Source: Skeletonema tropicum (Eukaryota > Bacillariophyta > Thalassiosirophyceae > Thalassiosirales > Thalassiosiraceae). From it: DNA of 64,000 nt. The translations under genes were made by a program, and so were the position numbers. Location: positions 1,550,001-1,614,000 of the forward strand of contig CM074138.1 in assembly GCA_037178625.1 (NCBI GenBank). The letters are read 5' to 3'. Numbering within the stretch: the stretch's first letter is position 1; the number at the start of each line of letters is the position of its first letter. The notes beneath the pieces are model-generated. The model searched no databases. It had not been told where the DNA came from and worked only from the letters and a program-made list of their open reading frames with translations. Shown one piece after another: positions 1 through 9,306 of this stretch.

Positions 1-1416
1 CATGATGGCCGAGTTATTCCTCTGCAGCGTGGCTACAGCAGATTCTAATTCATCGACACTGGCACGTTCTGACTGAAGAGCGTGGAGGAGTGTCGAACGT
101 GCCAATTCACGTGCAGCACGTGTCCTTTCACTCGCCTCCATGGACTCATATTCATTCTCTCTTGTTGCATCATCAGAACCAAACCCAAACAACCAACTCC
201 AGAATCCTCGTTTCTTTCTATCTTGTTTCTGCTTCTTCTTCAAGTTTTCGAGATATTTACTCTTTTCATCTTCAAATCGTTCTGTCTCGACGAGGCATGC
301 TAGTTGTTCTAGTTCATCGGTAACCTTGCGTAGCTCCTCTCTTAGCTCTTTCATGGTCTTTTCCTTCTCTTTCTCAACCTCGGTATACCTAGCCTTCTCA
401 GCTTCATACGTTTCCATCTGACCCTGCAATTCCGCCACACGAGCCGTCAAGGCAGTGCAATTGGCATCCAATTCAATGTTACGATTGTGAACATAGTTGA
501 AGTTGGCTTCATTATCTGCCAAGCGTTCTGTCAAGACATCCGTTCGAATGAGGAGAGATTCCATTTGGACAGTGAGATTTTGAAGCTCGTGCGTCAGTGT
601 CATCTCACGGAGTGTCGATTCATCCAAGTCGTATAGCAGTCTTTGGTACATTTCTGGATCAATGTAATTGTTTTGGTTGCCATAATTGTTATTATTTGTG
701 CTGTATGGATTTGGAGGCGGTGGTGGCGGTTGTTGTTGTTGCTGTTGCTGGTTGTACATCCACGGTGGTGGTGGTCCAGAAGATCCGCGTCCTCGTTGAG
801 ACTGTTTTTGTTGCGTACTTGCTGCAGGTAGAGGAGGTGGAGGAGGAATTCCTCTTGGTGGAGGTGGGACTTTGTTACTTTGCAGTTGTTTTGGCTTTTG
901 CTTTTCATTGTCAGAGTTATTGTTAATACCGAGAATTTTGCCAAACCACCCCCCTCCCGATGAGTTATTGCTGTCATCATTATTGTCCTGCTGCTTCTGC
1001 TGGGGCTGTTGTTGCGGCCTGAAGTTGCTCGCTGCCATAGCAGATGCTGCATCCGTAACGAATGGCATTTCATTCGGGTCTTGAGGAGGTGGAGGAACAT
1101 TAGTACCAACTTTGCTGCCTGCATAGGTGTTGCCATTTTCTGAAGAAGCATGTGTATTGCCGAGCGGCTCATTCCTATTCAACTCGTCAACCTCAGACGC
1201 GTTTCTATCTACAGCTGCGGTAGTAGAGCTCTGATCAGCCAAAGCAGCAGCCGACGTCGGAACATATGGAATCGAAGGTCCATTTATCGACGAGGCAGCG
1301 CATCCTTGATGGAGAAGCAAAATTGATATCACTGCAGAGAATAGAAATGAATGCATGTCATGATATGACCGCTTCCCTCTTGATGGCCGACCGCACGCCA
1401 TAGAGCGATTCTTCAT
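1..1416 (-). CDS. Secreted or membrane-anchored Pro/Gln-rich coiled-coil protein, 3' end cut by window
   Basis: An uninterrupted reading frame of 472 codons starts at the ATG at 1416 and runs off the window at base 1. The N terminus is basic, then has a hydrophobic stretch (SFLFSAVISILLLHQGCAAS, about residues 23-42) that looks like a signal peptide or signal anchor. Residues about 60-240 are low complexity: Asn/Gln tracts and polyproline blocks such as PPPPWMYNQQQQ. From about residue 250 the chain is a heptad-like coiled coil (MESLLIRTDVLTERLADNEA and onward) broken by a short aromatic patch KKRGFWSWLFGFGSDD near residue 410. The polyproline could bind profilin or EVH1-type partners, but that is inference. 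No enzyme domain is visible. The family is not recognised. The large antisense reading frame at 600-1172 is a shadow of this gene. Confidence 0.7.
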   Translation of the reverse strand, partial: MKNRSMACGRPSRGKRSYHDMHSFLFSAVISILLLHQGCAASSINGPSIPYVPTSAAALADQSSTTAAVDRNASEVDELNRNEPLGNTHASSENGNTYAGSKVGTNVPPPPQDPNEMPFVTDAASAMAASNFRPQQQPQQKQQDNNDDSNNSSGGGWFGKILGINNNSDNEKQKPKQLQSNKVPPPPRGIPPPPPLPAASTQQKQSQRGRGSSGPPPPWMYNQQQQQQQPPPPPPNPYSTNNNNYGNQNNYIDPEMYQRLLYDLDESTLREMTLTHELQNLTVQMESLLIRTDVLTERLADNEANFNYVHNRNIELDANCTALTARVAELQGQMETYEAEKARYTEVEKEKEKTMKELREELRKVTDELEQLACLVETERFEDEKSKYLENLKKKQKQDRKKRGFWSWLFGFGSDDATRENEYESMEASERTRAARELARSTLLHALQSERASVDELESAVATLQRNNSAIM

Positions 1417-1833
1417 TCTGAGGTTATAGCTGCTGAGTTGAGTCTAGAGAGCAGACCACAATACTCTCTCTCCTCTATCTCACTTGATCGCTATCTCTTG
1501 GCGCCTATTGGCTTCGTATTGCTGTAGCCTTTCTCCGTCATTCATGGAGATGGAGCAAGTGTCAAAATTAGCACGTGGAAGTGATGCTTGAATTTTGCGG
1601 GCTCGTGATCAGACTTTTGCAATATCTCACCCCACACCCACGCTCTTACTTACTTCTACTTTCTGCATAGATAGCATATATTGTACTTACCTCACCTACA
1701 ACCCACCCAACCACCAACCCACAATCCACAATCCGTCTCATACCTAAGTAAGAATGCACTCATACTACTTATCTCAGTGCAACTATTAACCGTGGCAACC
1801 TATGGCAACAGCAAAACAACAGCATAAATAAGA
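1417..1833. promoter_or_regulatory. Divergent intergenic region between two outward-facing genes
   Basis: This 417-base gap separates two divergently oriented genes and must hold both promoters and 5' UTRs. It contains AC-rich runs (about 1625-1720, many CCCAACC/CCACAATCC repeats) and no open frame with coding character. No defined element was recognised. Confidence 0.4.
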
Positions 1834-2292
1834 ATGGCAAGCAAAATTCCTCCTCACGTCGCTCGAGAGCTGAGACGCCACGTCGCGAGATCAAACCCAA
1901 AAGCGGCACCTAAAAACTCGTCATCAAGTAATAATAACGCTACCACTACCACTAACTCATCATTTTCCAGACCAAAAGTCGTCGCAGGCTGCGTAGCCCT
2001 CGCCGGAACATTCTACGCAATACCGTACCTATTTATCAACTGGATTCAACCCCTAAGTGAACGAGATGAGGCGTTGGTTGGTGGGCAGATACGCAGAGGA
2101 GCATTCAACAATTCTGGTAGTAAGGATGTGGGCAAGGATCCATATTGGGATTTTAAGCGTGGGCGGAGAAAGAAGGTCGGAGAGGATGGGTGTGAGGATG
2201 ATGGGGGGTATACTGATTTATTTAAGAGGGATGATCCGAATCAGGTGGAACATGGTGATCAGTATGTTGCCAAGAGTAAAAGGAGGATATAA
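1834..2292 (+). CDS. Small single-pass membrane protein of unknown function
   Basis: Encodes 152 residues from the ATG at 1834 to the stop at 2292. The first 45 residues are basic and Ser/Asn/Thr-rich with few acidic residues. One hydrophobic segment follows (VVAGCVALAGTFYAIPYLFI, about residues 50-69). The rest is charged and hydrophilic, with Lys/Arg clusters and an acidic patch. A basic, acid-poor N terminus before one TM segment would fit a mitochondrial inner-membrane or tail-oriented protein, but nothing proves it. The family is not recognised. The codon use and the clean start with A at -3 (agaATGG) support a real gene. It is divergent from the upstream coiled-coil gene. Confidence 0.6.
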   Translation: MASKIPPHVARELRRHVARSNPKAAPKNSSSSNNNATTTTNSSFSRPKVVAGCVALAGTFYAIPYLFINWIQPLSERDEALVGGQIRRGAFNNSGSKDVGKDPYWDFKRGRRKKVGEDGCEDDGGYTDLFKRDDPNQVEHGDQYVAKSKRRI

Positions 2293-2527
2293 TAAGAGGG
2301 AACAATTTACTTTCAATCTCTACACTCTAAATGAGAAATCAATGCAAAATACAAACAATTCTTCCCATTTGGTTTCTTTAGAAATGTGGTAGCCAATGCC
2401 TATAATATGCCTGTATGCTGTAGAAATCTATCAATGGTCAACTTGAAGTGGGCTCTTAATAGGCAATGTATTTTCACCTTTGATTACCACGTTTGAATGG
2501 AAACCATTTTTTAGGAAAGACGCCTTC

Positions 2528-3055
2528 ATGAATAGGACATCTTCTATCTACCGCTTTCAGAAAGGGAGTACCTTTGCAATACTTATACAAAGTCTTAACC
2601 AAAACTTGTTCTCTGCCAGGGCTAGGGAGCTCTATCGAAGTTCATTCATGACGCCAATCACTGGTTACAATCGTATTCGATCCTGCCTTCCTGAAAGCTC
2701 GACTCTTCCCATTCGGTCTTTAGGACTTAAAGATAGCCCACAGTTAGCTCAAACATCTTTATTCAACTTTAATAAGGTATATTGCACAGCGAAAGGTCGT
2801 TCTGCTGAAGCTAAGAGCTTCGTTGGATTTGAGTTTTTTGAAGAGTCCAAAATACCAAACAGAAAAAGATACCAATCTCAATTTGTACCCAATCTTTATC
2901 CGTCATTTGTGATTTGCTTCTATTCTCTCTCAACTGATTCAACTGAAGTATTTTTAGCAGAAAGAGGGGACAGGGTACGTGGCAACAGCACAATCACTTC
3001 ATTGCACATATGTGTCGTAGGTACTTTTGACAACTTCCAACAGCATTATAAATGA
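2528..3055 (+). CDS. Weak hypothetical ORF
   Basis: An open frame runs from 2480 without an ATG at its beginning; the first ATG is at 2528, giving 175 residues. The composition (many Ser, Phe, Arg, no domain, no hydrophobic segment of membrane length) is not obviously protein-like, and no splice partners were seen. It lies between the one-TM gene and the LRR gene in AT-rich sequence. It could be a chance ORF or a decayed gene. It is listed only because of its length. Confidence 0.22.
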   Translation: MNRTSSIYRFQKGSTFAILIQSLNQNLFSARARELYRSSFMTPITGYNRIRSCLPESSTLPIRSLGLKDSPQLAQTSLFNFNKVYCTAKGRSAEAKSFVGFEFFEESKIPNRKRYQSQFVPNLYPSFVICFYSLSTDSTEVFLAERGDRVRGNSTITSLHICVVGTFDNFQQHYK

Positions 3056-3220
3056 TGATTTATGTTCCAACTAGCCAAAGGGCCGAGCAAAGAGCCTAAG
3101 TACATAGGGATGAAAACTGAAAAGAAGAACTCAGGTTATAACAATACTTTGCTTTGGCGAAGGGGTCAGCAAACCAATGCGTCACTCCTATGTACTAATT
3201 CCTATGTTGATTGGATTACG

Positions 3221-3264
3221 TGAGACATCGCATCGGAATTCTAAGATTCTGATGCGATGTCTCA
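3221..3264. repeat. 19-bp-stem hairpin upstream of the LRR gene
   Basis: TGAGACATCGCATCGGAAT (3221-3239) pairs with 3246-3264 across a six-base loop. Eighteen Watson-Crick pairs and one G-T pair (in RNA) are formed. It sits about 80 bases before the ATG at 3343, so it may lie in the 5' UTR or be a small inverted-repeat element. Confidence 0.75.
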
Positions 3265-3342
3265 TTCCCATCACATGCACCTGTGTATTCATAATAATAC
3301 ATCATCGCATTGCTCTACCTCAGCGAGCCGATTTTAGCTATC

Positions 3343-5091
3343 ATGCCAACCATGGAATATGCTCGCGTCCCCCCTGGGAAGTTCTCAGCTGATCTGCCTC
3401 TTGTTGCTACAGTGGACGTGGATGTGGATGTGGATGTGAAAGTGAATACCACCGCATCGAAAAGGCGCCGCTTGTCCCCTCCACAAGACGCAGCAGGGGA
3501 GACGAATTGTGTTGAACTCAATTCATCCGCAGACAAGCAGACAACTAATGATGAGCCCAGTTCATCTGCAGGATCTAACGCCCTAATTCTGGATTGTTTT
3601 AGCCAGATGGTACATCGGTACAGCGCCGCGGTCGCTGGCCAGCATGCCCTCTTGTGGCATCAATTCCAGTACCTCCAGAAGGAATTTGTTCAACTCAATC
3701 ACCAGCTCCGATATGTTCAGCAATTACAGCTATCAAATACGCAGCAGCTCGAGCAAGCGCAACAATGTTTCAATGCTACATGGTATTATAACTTGTTGCC
3801 TCACTATCACAATCGTCAGCAAGAGATCGCGCGGCTCCAACAACGTATCCAACAGGTGCAACAGACACAGCTGGCAATTGCGGAGGCAACTGCGCGTCTT
3901 CAGCAAGATCAGCATAAGGTGCACACAGCATACAATTCAGCGGTGCAACATCTGGATTCGCTTGAAAGAAACCGTCAACAAGATGAGCAGAATAATACAA
4001 ACATCGACTGCAATGAAATCGTACCGAATGATCCTTCTCTCACTGAGCTAATCAAGTTCCATCCTGGTCTCTCCGACCATGACTGGGCAAAGGCGGGGTT
4101 AGACATTGGCCAACACGCCTACTTACAGAGACTAAACTTGAATGACGTTAGCTGCGTCCCACGTGCAGATTGGGAGGCACTCATGAGTGGGGTGTCGAAA
4201 AACAGGTCTATCCGTAGCCTTGAGTTGATTTCGTGCAAAGGCTGTTGGGGGGATACATTTCAGATTTTGGCTCCATTCATTGAGCATAACACCAATCTCT
4301 CTAGAATTAATGTAGCCCACTCTTGGTCAATTGCTGATGAAGAAGTCCGCAGCTTTTCGTCTATCCTTGCACGAGGCGGTGGCAGACACCTGCACGAAAT
4401 CGATTTCTCTGGGATTTTCATGAATGATGAAGTTGCAGCGGAGCTCATATCTTCTTTGATCGACCTTCCCCAGTTACGTGAGCTAAATCTGAGGATGAAT
4501 TGTATAGCCATGAGGGGATGTGAAGCTTTGGCTGCTCTGCTTCGTCACCCAGAGTCAAAGTTGGAAGCATTGCAGCTTGGGCACAACAAAATCGGTGACG
4601 AAGAAGCTGAGGTTTTGGCTGAATCTTTGTCTGGCAATACAGCTCTTACAACCTTGGCCCTTTCCAATCGTGTGCAAGACTCCACGGTTCAAGCACAGAC
4701 AGGACTTCAATGTCGCCTGCCTCGTAACTCAATCACACCCAAGGGATGGGCAGCATTGTCCAATGTCATCCGAGTTTGCAACCACACGTTGCAATCAGTA
4801 ACCGATCCTATTCCCCCAGATTCTCAGGCAGACTCAAATGAGCTCGAGTCTACCAATGAGTTGGAGTATCTCCTCAAGATGAACAGCAAGGAAGACAAGA
4901 AAGCTGTTGCTGAGCAAAAGGCAATTCTAATCAAGGATATCATTGGAATCGAGTTTGATGATACCTTGAAAAAGAAGGTGCTACCAAACATCCTTGCTCG
5001 TATTACTCGCGCGTCAAAAGGTGGCTGCGGCGAACTTGTACCTATGTTTGTTTTGATCAGGAACACGTTCTCTCTGTGGAGTGGTGAATGA
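3343..5091 (+). CDS. Leucine-rich-repeat (RNI-type) protein with Gln-rich coiled coil
   Basis: The frame opens earlier with a TTG, but the first ATG is at 3343 (atcATGCC), giving 582 residues. Order of parts: a disordered N terminus with a VDVDVDVDV run (GTGGAT repeat) and a basic KRRR patch near residue 45; a Gln-rich coiled coil at about residues 100-215; then RNI/NLR-like leucine-rich repeats from about 255 to 470, with units such as LRELNLRMNCIAMRGCEALA and LEALQLGHNKIGDEEAEVLA. A helical tail follows. LRRs of this kind are protein-binding platforms. The repeat at 4669-4725 is interrupted by 19 residues that do not fit the repeat (RVQDSTVQAQ and onward), which may be a small insertion. 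Similar LRR plus coiled-coil proteins are numerous in diatoms. Partner and role are unknown. Confidence 0.8.
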   Translation: MPTMEYARVPPGKFSADLPLVATVDVDVDVDVKVNTTASKRRRLSPPQDAAGETNCVELNSSADKQTTNDEPSSSAGSNALILDCFSQMVHRYSAAVAGQHALLWHQFQYLQKEFVQLNHQLRYVQQLQLSNTQQLEQAQQCFNATWYYNLLPHYHNRQQEIARLQQRIQQVQQTQLAIAEATARLQQDQHKVHTAYNSAVQHLDSLERNRQQDEQNNTNIDCNEIVPNDPSLTELIKFHPGLSDHDWAKAGLDIGQHAYLQRLNLNDVSCVPRADWEALMSGVSKNRSIRSLELISCKGCWGDTFQILAPFIEHNTNLSRINVAHSWSIADEEVRSFSSILARGGGRHLHEIDFSGIFMNDEVAAELISSLIDLPQLRELNLRMNCIAMRGCEALAALLRHPESKLEALQLGHNKIGDEEAEVLAESLSGNTALTTLALSNRVQDSTVQAQTGLQCRLPRNSITPKGWAALSNVIRVCNHTLQSVTDPIPPDSQADSNELESTNELEYLLKMNSKEDKKAVAEQKAILIKDIIGIEFDDTLKKKVLPNILARITRASKGGCGELVPMFVLIRNTFSLWSGE

Positions 5092-5258
5092 GAGAGCGAT
5101 CATAACAGCGGTAGAGAGACTACTTCATTCGTTGCTTCTCTCAAATGTTCAATGCAAGCATACACTGATACAGAATAAACATATATAGTAATCAATTCAT
5201 TTCATTTCCAAAGACTTGTACGTAATTTGAATTTGAGTCGAGTAAGAAACTTTATCAT

Positions 5259-6320
5259 TTACTTTTCCACTACTAAATCAGGTTCGTCTCCACCCTTCAA
5301 TCTCTCTACAACCTTCATCTTCTCCTCATAGCCCAATCCTGGACTTGCTAAGAAATCACTTAGCTTTGCAACGGGCTTCAACCCGTTCTTGCCATCACGG
5401 TATCGATATACAGTTTCAAAAACATTGGTCCCATCTGTATATAAACCAGGCGAGATACGACGTTCACGCCAAAATGAGCCAGAGGGAGTTGTGAACATTC
5501 GCTTGGGAGAGAAGTTCCATAGATTCTTCCATGATCTCTCTTTGACATAGTAATTGCCCTTGACCAGTGGTTTCAGACCAGTTTGTTGAGTTTCATCTGC
5601 ATCAGATACGGCATCACCTCCATTCTCTGCCGCGGCAAAGGCAGCTTTGTCCAATCCTTCGTTACTGTATTTTCCGTATATATCAACTTTCCCCTTGACA
5701 AATAAATCTCTGAGAACAGCGTCACGATTGACATGAACAAGACGAACGCTCCATTTTGAGTTTGTTGGCTTTTTGCGTGCGTACCACGTAACTTTGCCCT
5801 TAGACCCCTTGCCATCATTTACTACCCCTACAAATTGATATTGGCTGGTGGATGCTGTTGTAACTGCTGTAGCACTTTTCTTCGCGGCTACTCTTCTATC
5901 ATAACTGCTCACAGCGGCATCATGAGCTGCCTCTACCCTCTTCTCAATTGCCTTTTTCTTCTTTTCATCCGCAGCTGCACTTGCCTCTGCCCAACTTCCA
6001 CCTGATAATAAGCTGTCATCATCTTGCAGCAAGCCTCGTCTTTCCTCGTCTAAAATTACGTCTCTCGCCCTTCTTTCTGCAGTCAATCCAGTCCTGAAAC
6101 GTGGGAGGAACTTTCTTCTCGGACTCGCGTACTCTGGCGATGAGAGTGCAGACTTGTCGAATATAGTATAACTTTGAATAGCAGATGAGAATTGCAGCGG
6201 CTTCACGTTACCACTGGACGATGCATTGACGGGTCCAGCAGTTCCTCCTCTCTTTGCTGCGATAGCAGGCGCTGCTAGTAGCAGTAGCAAGTACCCTGAC
6301 CGCGACATCATCATGGTCAT
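5259..6320 (-). CDS. Secretory-pathway protein of unknown function
   Basis: The open frame extends upstream to 6527, but the ATG at 6320 gives a typical signal peptide (MTMMMSRSGYLLLLLAAPAI, cleavage near AIAA), so that start is preferred; 353 residues result. After the signal peptide comes a Ser/Arg-rich region, an Ala/Lys-rich helical segment (about residues 120-150), and a conserved-looking C-terminal half with many aromatic residues (VTWYARKKP, KWSVRLVHVN, FWRERRISPGLYTDG). No aromatic residue follows the predicted cleavage site, so plastid import is less likely than secretion or ER/Golgi residence. No known domain was recognised. It lies head-to-head with the LRR gene's 3' side, ending 167 bases from it. 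Confidence 0.65.
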   Translation of the reverse strand: MTMMMSRSGYLLLLLAAPAIAAKRGGTAGPVNASSSGNVKPLQFSSAIQSYTIFDKSALSSPEYASPRRKFLPRFRTGLTAERRARDVILDEERRGLLQDDDSLLSGGSWAEASAAADEKKKKAIEKRVEAAHDAAVSSYDRRVAAKKSATAVTTASTSQYQFVGVVNDGKGSKGKVTWYARKKPTNSKWSVRLVHVNRDAVLRDLFVKGKVDIYGKYSNEGLDKAAFAAAENGGDAVSDADETQQTGLKPLVKGNYYVKERSWKNLWNFSPKRMFTTPSGSFWRERRISPGLYTDGTNVFETVYRYRDGKNGLKPVAKLSDFLASPGLGYEEKMKVVERLKGGDEPDLVVEK

Positions 6321-6715
6321 GGTGATTATCTGTAGCTTTGCTGGGTTGGGAGTGACAGCAGGTTGATGAGTTCCAAGTGGAGGGCGCGATTTAGAAAACG
6401 AGCCCACTCTTTCAAGGCCTCGCGCTCGCTCTTCGAGCGAAACTACTATGGCTGGTTGAATTTGTTCGTAATCTTCATCCTGAAAGGTAGCGCTGCAATT
6501 GATCTTGCGCAAGTATGTTTGCCTCAAGCATTAGGGTACAGAAACAGAAGTTATGATGTATGAAAGATCAAAGAGGGCATCAACTCATTTACATTTGTGC
6601 TACCCTGTCATGACATACGCATAGTCGCCTACTAAAGGGGACTGGTATCAACGATGAAACCATTACTTAACTTTCATGTTCATTAAACTGTCTTTCTTTT
6701 TAAGAGTTGCAGTGC
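6321..6715. other. Intergenic region, no gene seen
   Basis: About 395 bases between the secreted-protein gene start and the Cpn20 stop codon, both genes on the minus strand. It holds the upstream region of the secreted-protein gene and the 3' UTR of Cpn20. Short open frames here lack coding character. Confidence 0.4.
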
Positions 6716-7600
6716 TTAGAACTTGGCCAAGATATCTGTCATCCTTACAACAGCGTACTCTTCACCACTAATCTGCACTTCATTTCCAGCAAAGTCACGG
6801 AACTTAACGTAGTCATCTACAGCGATGTCCACTGTCATTATTTCTCCATTGGCAGCCATACGACCAGGTCCAACCTTAACAACCTTCCCGGTACTTGGTT
6901 TGCTTCCCTTCTTGGCTGTTGCAGCTATTACCAAACCCGATGCCGTTTCCTCCTCAGAAGCATCAACCTTTACAAGTACATTGTCACTTACAACATCAGC
7001 GTTCTCCAATGTTAGTTCATCCCCAGTGTATTTAACAAGAATATCAGAATCTTGAATCAATGTGTGTTTGCCATTTTCATAATCAATCTCAGTTCCGTCG
7101 TATTTCCCGTATACAACTCCCTCGCCAGCCACTACAGGCATGGGAAATAGAAGACCAGATTCCTGATGCGTCTTTCCGGGTCCTACAGATACTACTTTTC
7201 CTTCTGTCTTTTTGATTTTGGCCTGTGGTTCGAGATTTGGAGATTAGTCATGCATGAGCACGTATTCGATCGATTTCTTGATAAGATCTTGTGTTGTGGG
7301 CAATATCACAGCCAAACAAACAGAGACATGTAGATATCGCCAGCTTATGCAAACAAAGTAATGAGGCATCTTTACACTTACCGATCCAGTCAAGAGAATA
7401 CCACCCTCTGTTTCGTCTTGTATATCAGCCACCTTGATAAGCACAAAGTTGTTTGTCGGTGTCAAAACACCATCAATATCCCTTCCTTCAAGTTTGGCAT
7501 CCAATCTGACATCACTGGCCCGAGCGTTTCCGGGAACGACAAAGGCATTGCAGCTCTGGGCAGCGGCTAGAGCAAGTAAGCAACAAGATAGTTTCGTCAT
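6716..7600 (-). CDS. CPN20: Plastid co-chaperonin Cpn20 (two GroES domains)
   Basis: Two exons: 7600-7382 and 7222-6716, joined in phase 0. The intron has donor GTAAGTG at 7381 and acceptor CCACAG ending at 7223. The 241-residue product has a signal peptide ending in CNAFVVP; a Phe after the cleavage site is the hallmark of diatom plastid presequences. Two GroES folds follow in tandem: about residues 40-135 (LTPTNNFVLIKVADIQDE, mobile loop ETEGGILLTGS) and about 142-241 (VVSDNVLVKVDASEEETASG). Cpn20 caps the plastid Cpn60 chaperonin and assists folding of stromal proteins such as Rubisco. Length and double-domain layout match the family. The track of introns and the continuous alignment of both domains make this assignment firm. 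Confidence 0.95.
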
Positions 7601-7837
7601 GGTTGTTATGTCTCTGTAATAGTAGTGTCGTCAAACAACCATCACCGCACCATCTCCATGGAGCCTCCTTCGAACGTCAGTGGTGGATGGCCGTGGCGGG
7701 AAGAGTTGGACGGTACGTAATCTAATTTGCACGGGCACGTTTTTATCTATGTCACGACCGGACCGTCTAAAGATCAATGCGATAGCTTGCTCGCTGACTA
7801 CTTCTTATTGACATATTATATATTAGTCTACTAAATA

Positions 7838-8897
7838 TTACTGCTTTGTAAGCTCCTGAATATTCTGCTGTTGGCTATTCATCATCTTCTCCAAGTATTC
7901 CATCTTGGAACTCAAACTAGTTTCATTCTTCCCCTCCTTCTCAATAGTTTCATCCAAATGAGTGTTGATATCTGATTCACTAGCCAGCATAAACATCTTT
8001 CCCACGGGGCGGTACAATTTTGAATACGAACCATCTGGTAGTTCAGTCAACTGAGTCTTGGTGAGCTCACTCGTTCGTTTGGCAAGTTGCGCACGTCTAA
8101 TTTTCCCCTGAACATCTCGGAATTCCTTTGCGGTAGTTCGGTATTGCGCCTGCAAATCTTGCACCTCCTTGACCACCGCTGGGTCTAGGCTACGAATAGG
8201 TGCATTTTCTGTAGCAGCAGCCGAGGTGGCAGTCTTTGTTGCATTTTCCACACGACGTTGGTTATCACGTTTCGCTTTGATTTGTCTCATTTGTTTTTGC
8301 AATTGTGGATTGTTGGAGTCTACTGCCATCCCTTGTTTGACTGTGGCAAGTGCAGCGTCAAATTGATTTTGTTCCGAAAGAGCATTTGCAAGGCGATAAT
8401 AGCCTTTGATGAATTCGGGATTTACTTTGATGCATTCTTTGGCGTCATTGGCTGCTTTTTCCCAGTCGCCCTTGCCTCCGTGGCATGCACTATTTTACGG
8501 TGGAGATGAGAACAGCAGTGTTGAGATTTATTCGGTAATGATGCGTATTTGGATTGATTAGATAATTGCATGATGATTTGTTGTTTTAAAAGCGCTGAAT
8601 TGGAATTGCCAATGTTGCTCACCTTCTGTTGGAAAAATAAACGCAGTTCTTGGAATCTATGGAAATAGCCGCTGTATAATGCTTGATTGCTTCATCGTAT
8701 TCTTTTGCAGCGAATGCCTTGTTTCCAAGCCTAGAAATAAATAGAAACCGTTACCAAAATTTAGAACAGAGTTGTAGGAATGGAAAGAGCGCAATTGTAC
8801 TTCGTAAGAGAGAAATCAACATAAACGGTGATGTCAATCAGAAAGTTTCATCTGAAACTCACTCCTTTTTCGCTTCTGCTTCTGCATTCCCTGGCAT
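7838..8897 (-). CDS. TPR-prefoldin (PFDN1-like) fusion protein
   Basis: Three exons: 8897-8863, 8730-8623 and 8489-7838, with donors GTGAGT and GTGAGC and acceptors TCTAG and ATAG. They total 795 nt, 264 residues, in frame throughout. The N-terminal 115 residues form an STI1-like TPR domain (KELGNKAFAAKEYDEAIKHY, FSNRSACHGGKGDWEKA, PEFIKGYYRLANALSEQNQF). The C-terminal half, from about residue 150, is a prefoldin beta-subunit coiled coil; LPDGSYSKLYRPVGKMFMLA matches the hairpin of prefoldin subunit 1. TPR domains of this type bind Hsp70/Hsp90 tails, while prefoldin delivers actin and tubulin to the CCT chaperonin. A single chain could link the two systems; that is inference. The first exon is only 35 nt. 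Confidence 0.85.
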
Positions 8898-9306
8898 GGT
8901 AGAAAGAGTAAGATGAATTCGTCACGATAATAATGAGCAAGCTGTTTTTAATGAGATCGATAGAGCGTGTGGCGATCGATGTGCTGGCTACTGCTATAGG
9001 AGTATCTACTACTCTACGATATTGTACCGCTGTGGACTGCGGACGGATCGCGGGAGGATTTTGTTGGCCAAAAATGAAAAATGGTAGGGCGGAAATGGTG
9101 CGGGGTGCGGGCTATTTAGGGGGCGTATCCCTCTTTTGCCTTACCTCTTACTTTTGCCTACGTAGCGTAGGAATCAATATAAAATTCGCTAATCTATCGC
9201 GATCAAAGCTCACTCTCCACCTCTCCATCCTACAGTCACTGCCTACAAAGAGTTAGCTTTCACACACTAACGTTGTTGTCAATTTAGTAGAGTAAAATCA
9301 GTCAAG
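8898..9306. promoter_or_regulatory. Divergent promoter region between TPR-prefoldin and RPS25 genes
   Basis: About 410 bases between two outward-facing genes. A long open frame on the plus strand (8933-9256) has no coding character and is probably a 5' flank. The segment just before 9307 (AGTCACTGCCTACAAAG, then TAGAGTAAAATCAGTCAAG) is presumably the RPS25 transcription start region. Confidence 0.4.

Noticed and set aside
600..1172. 190-residue minus-strand frame
   Set aside because: It is a shadow of the continuous coiled-coil gene in another frame; the Met/His/Leu-rich composition is not protein-like.
8933..9256. 107-residue plus-strand ORF upstream of RPS25
   Set aside because: It lies in the divergent promoter region and ends before the RPS25 start; composition is not protein-like.
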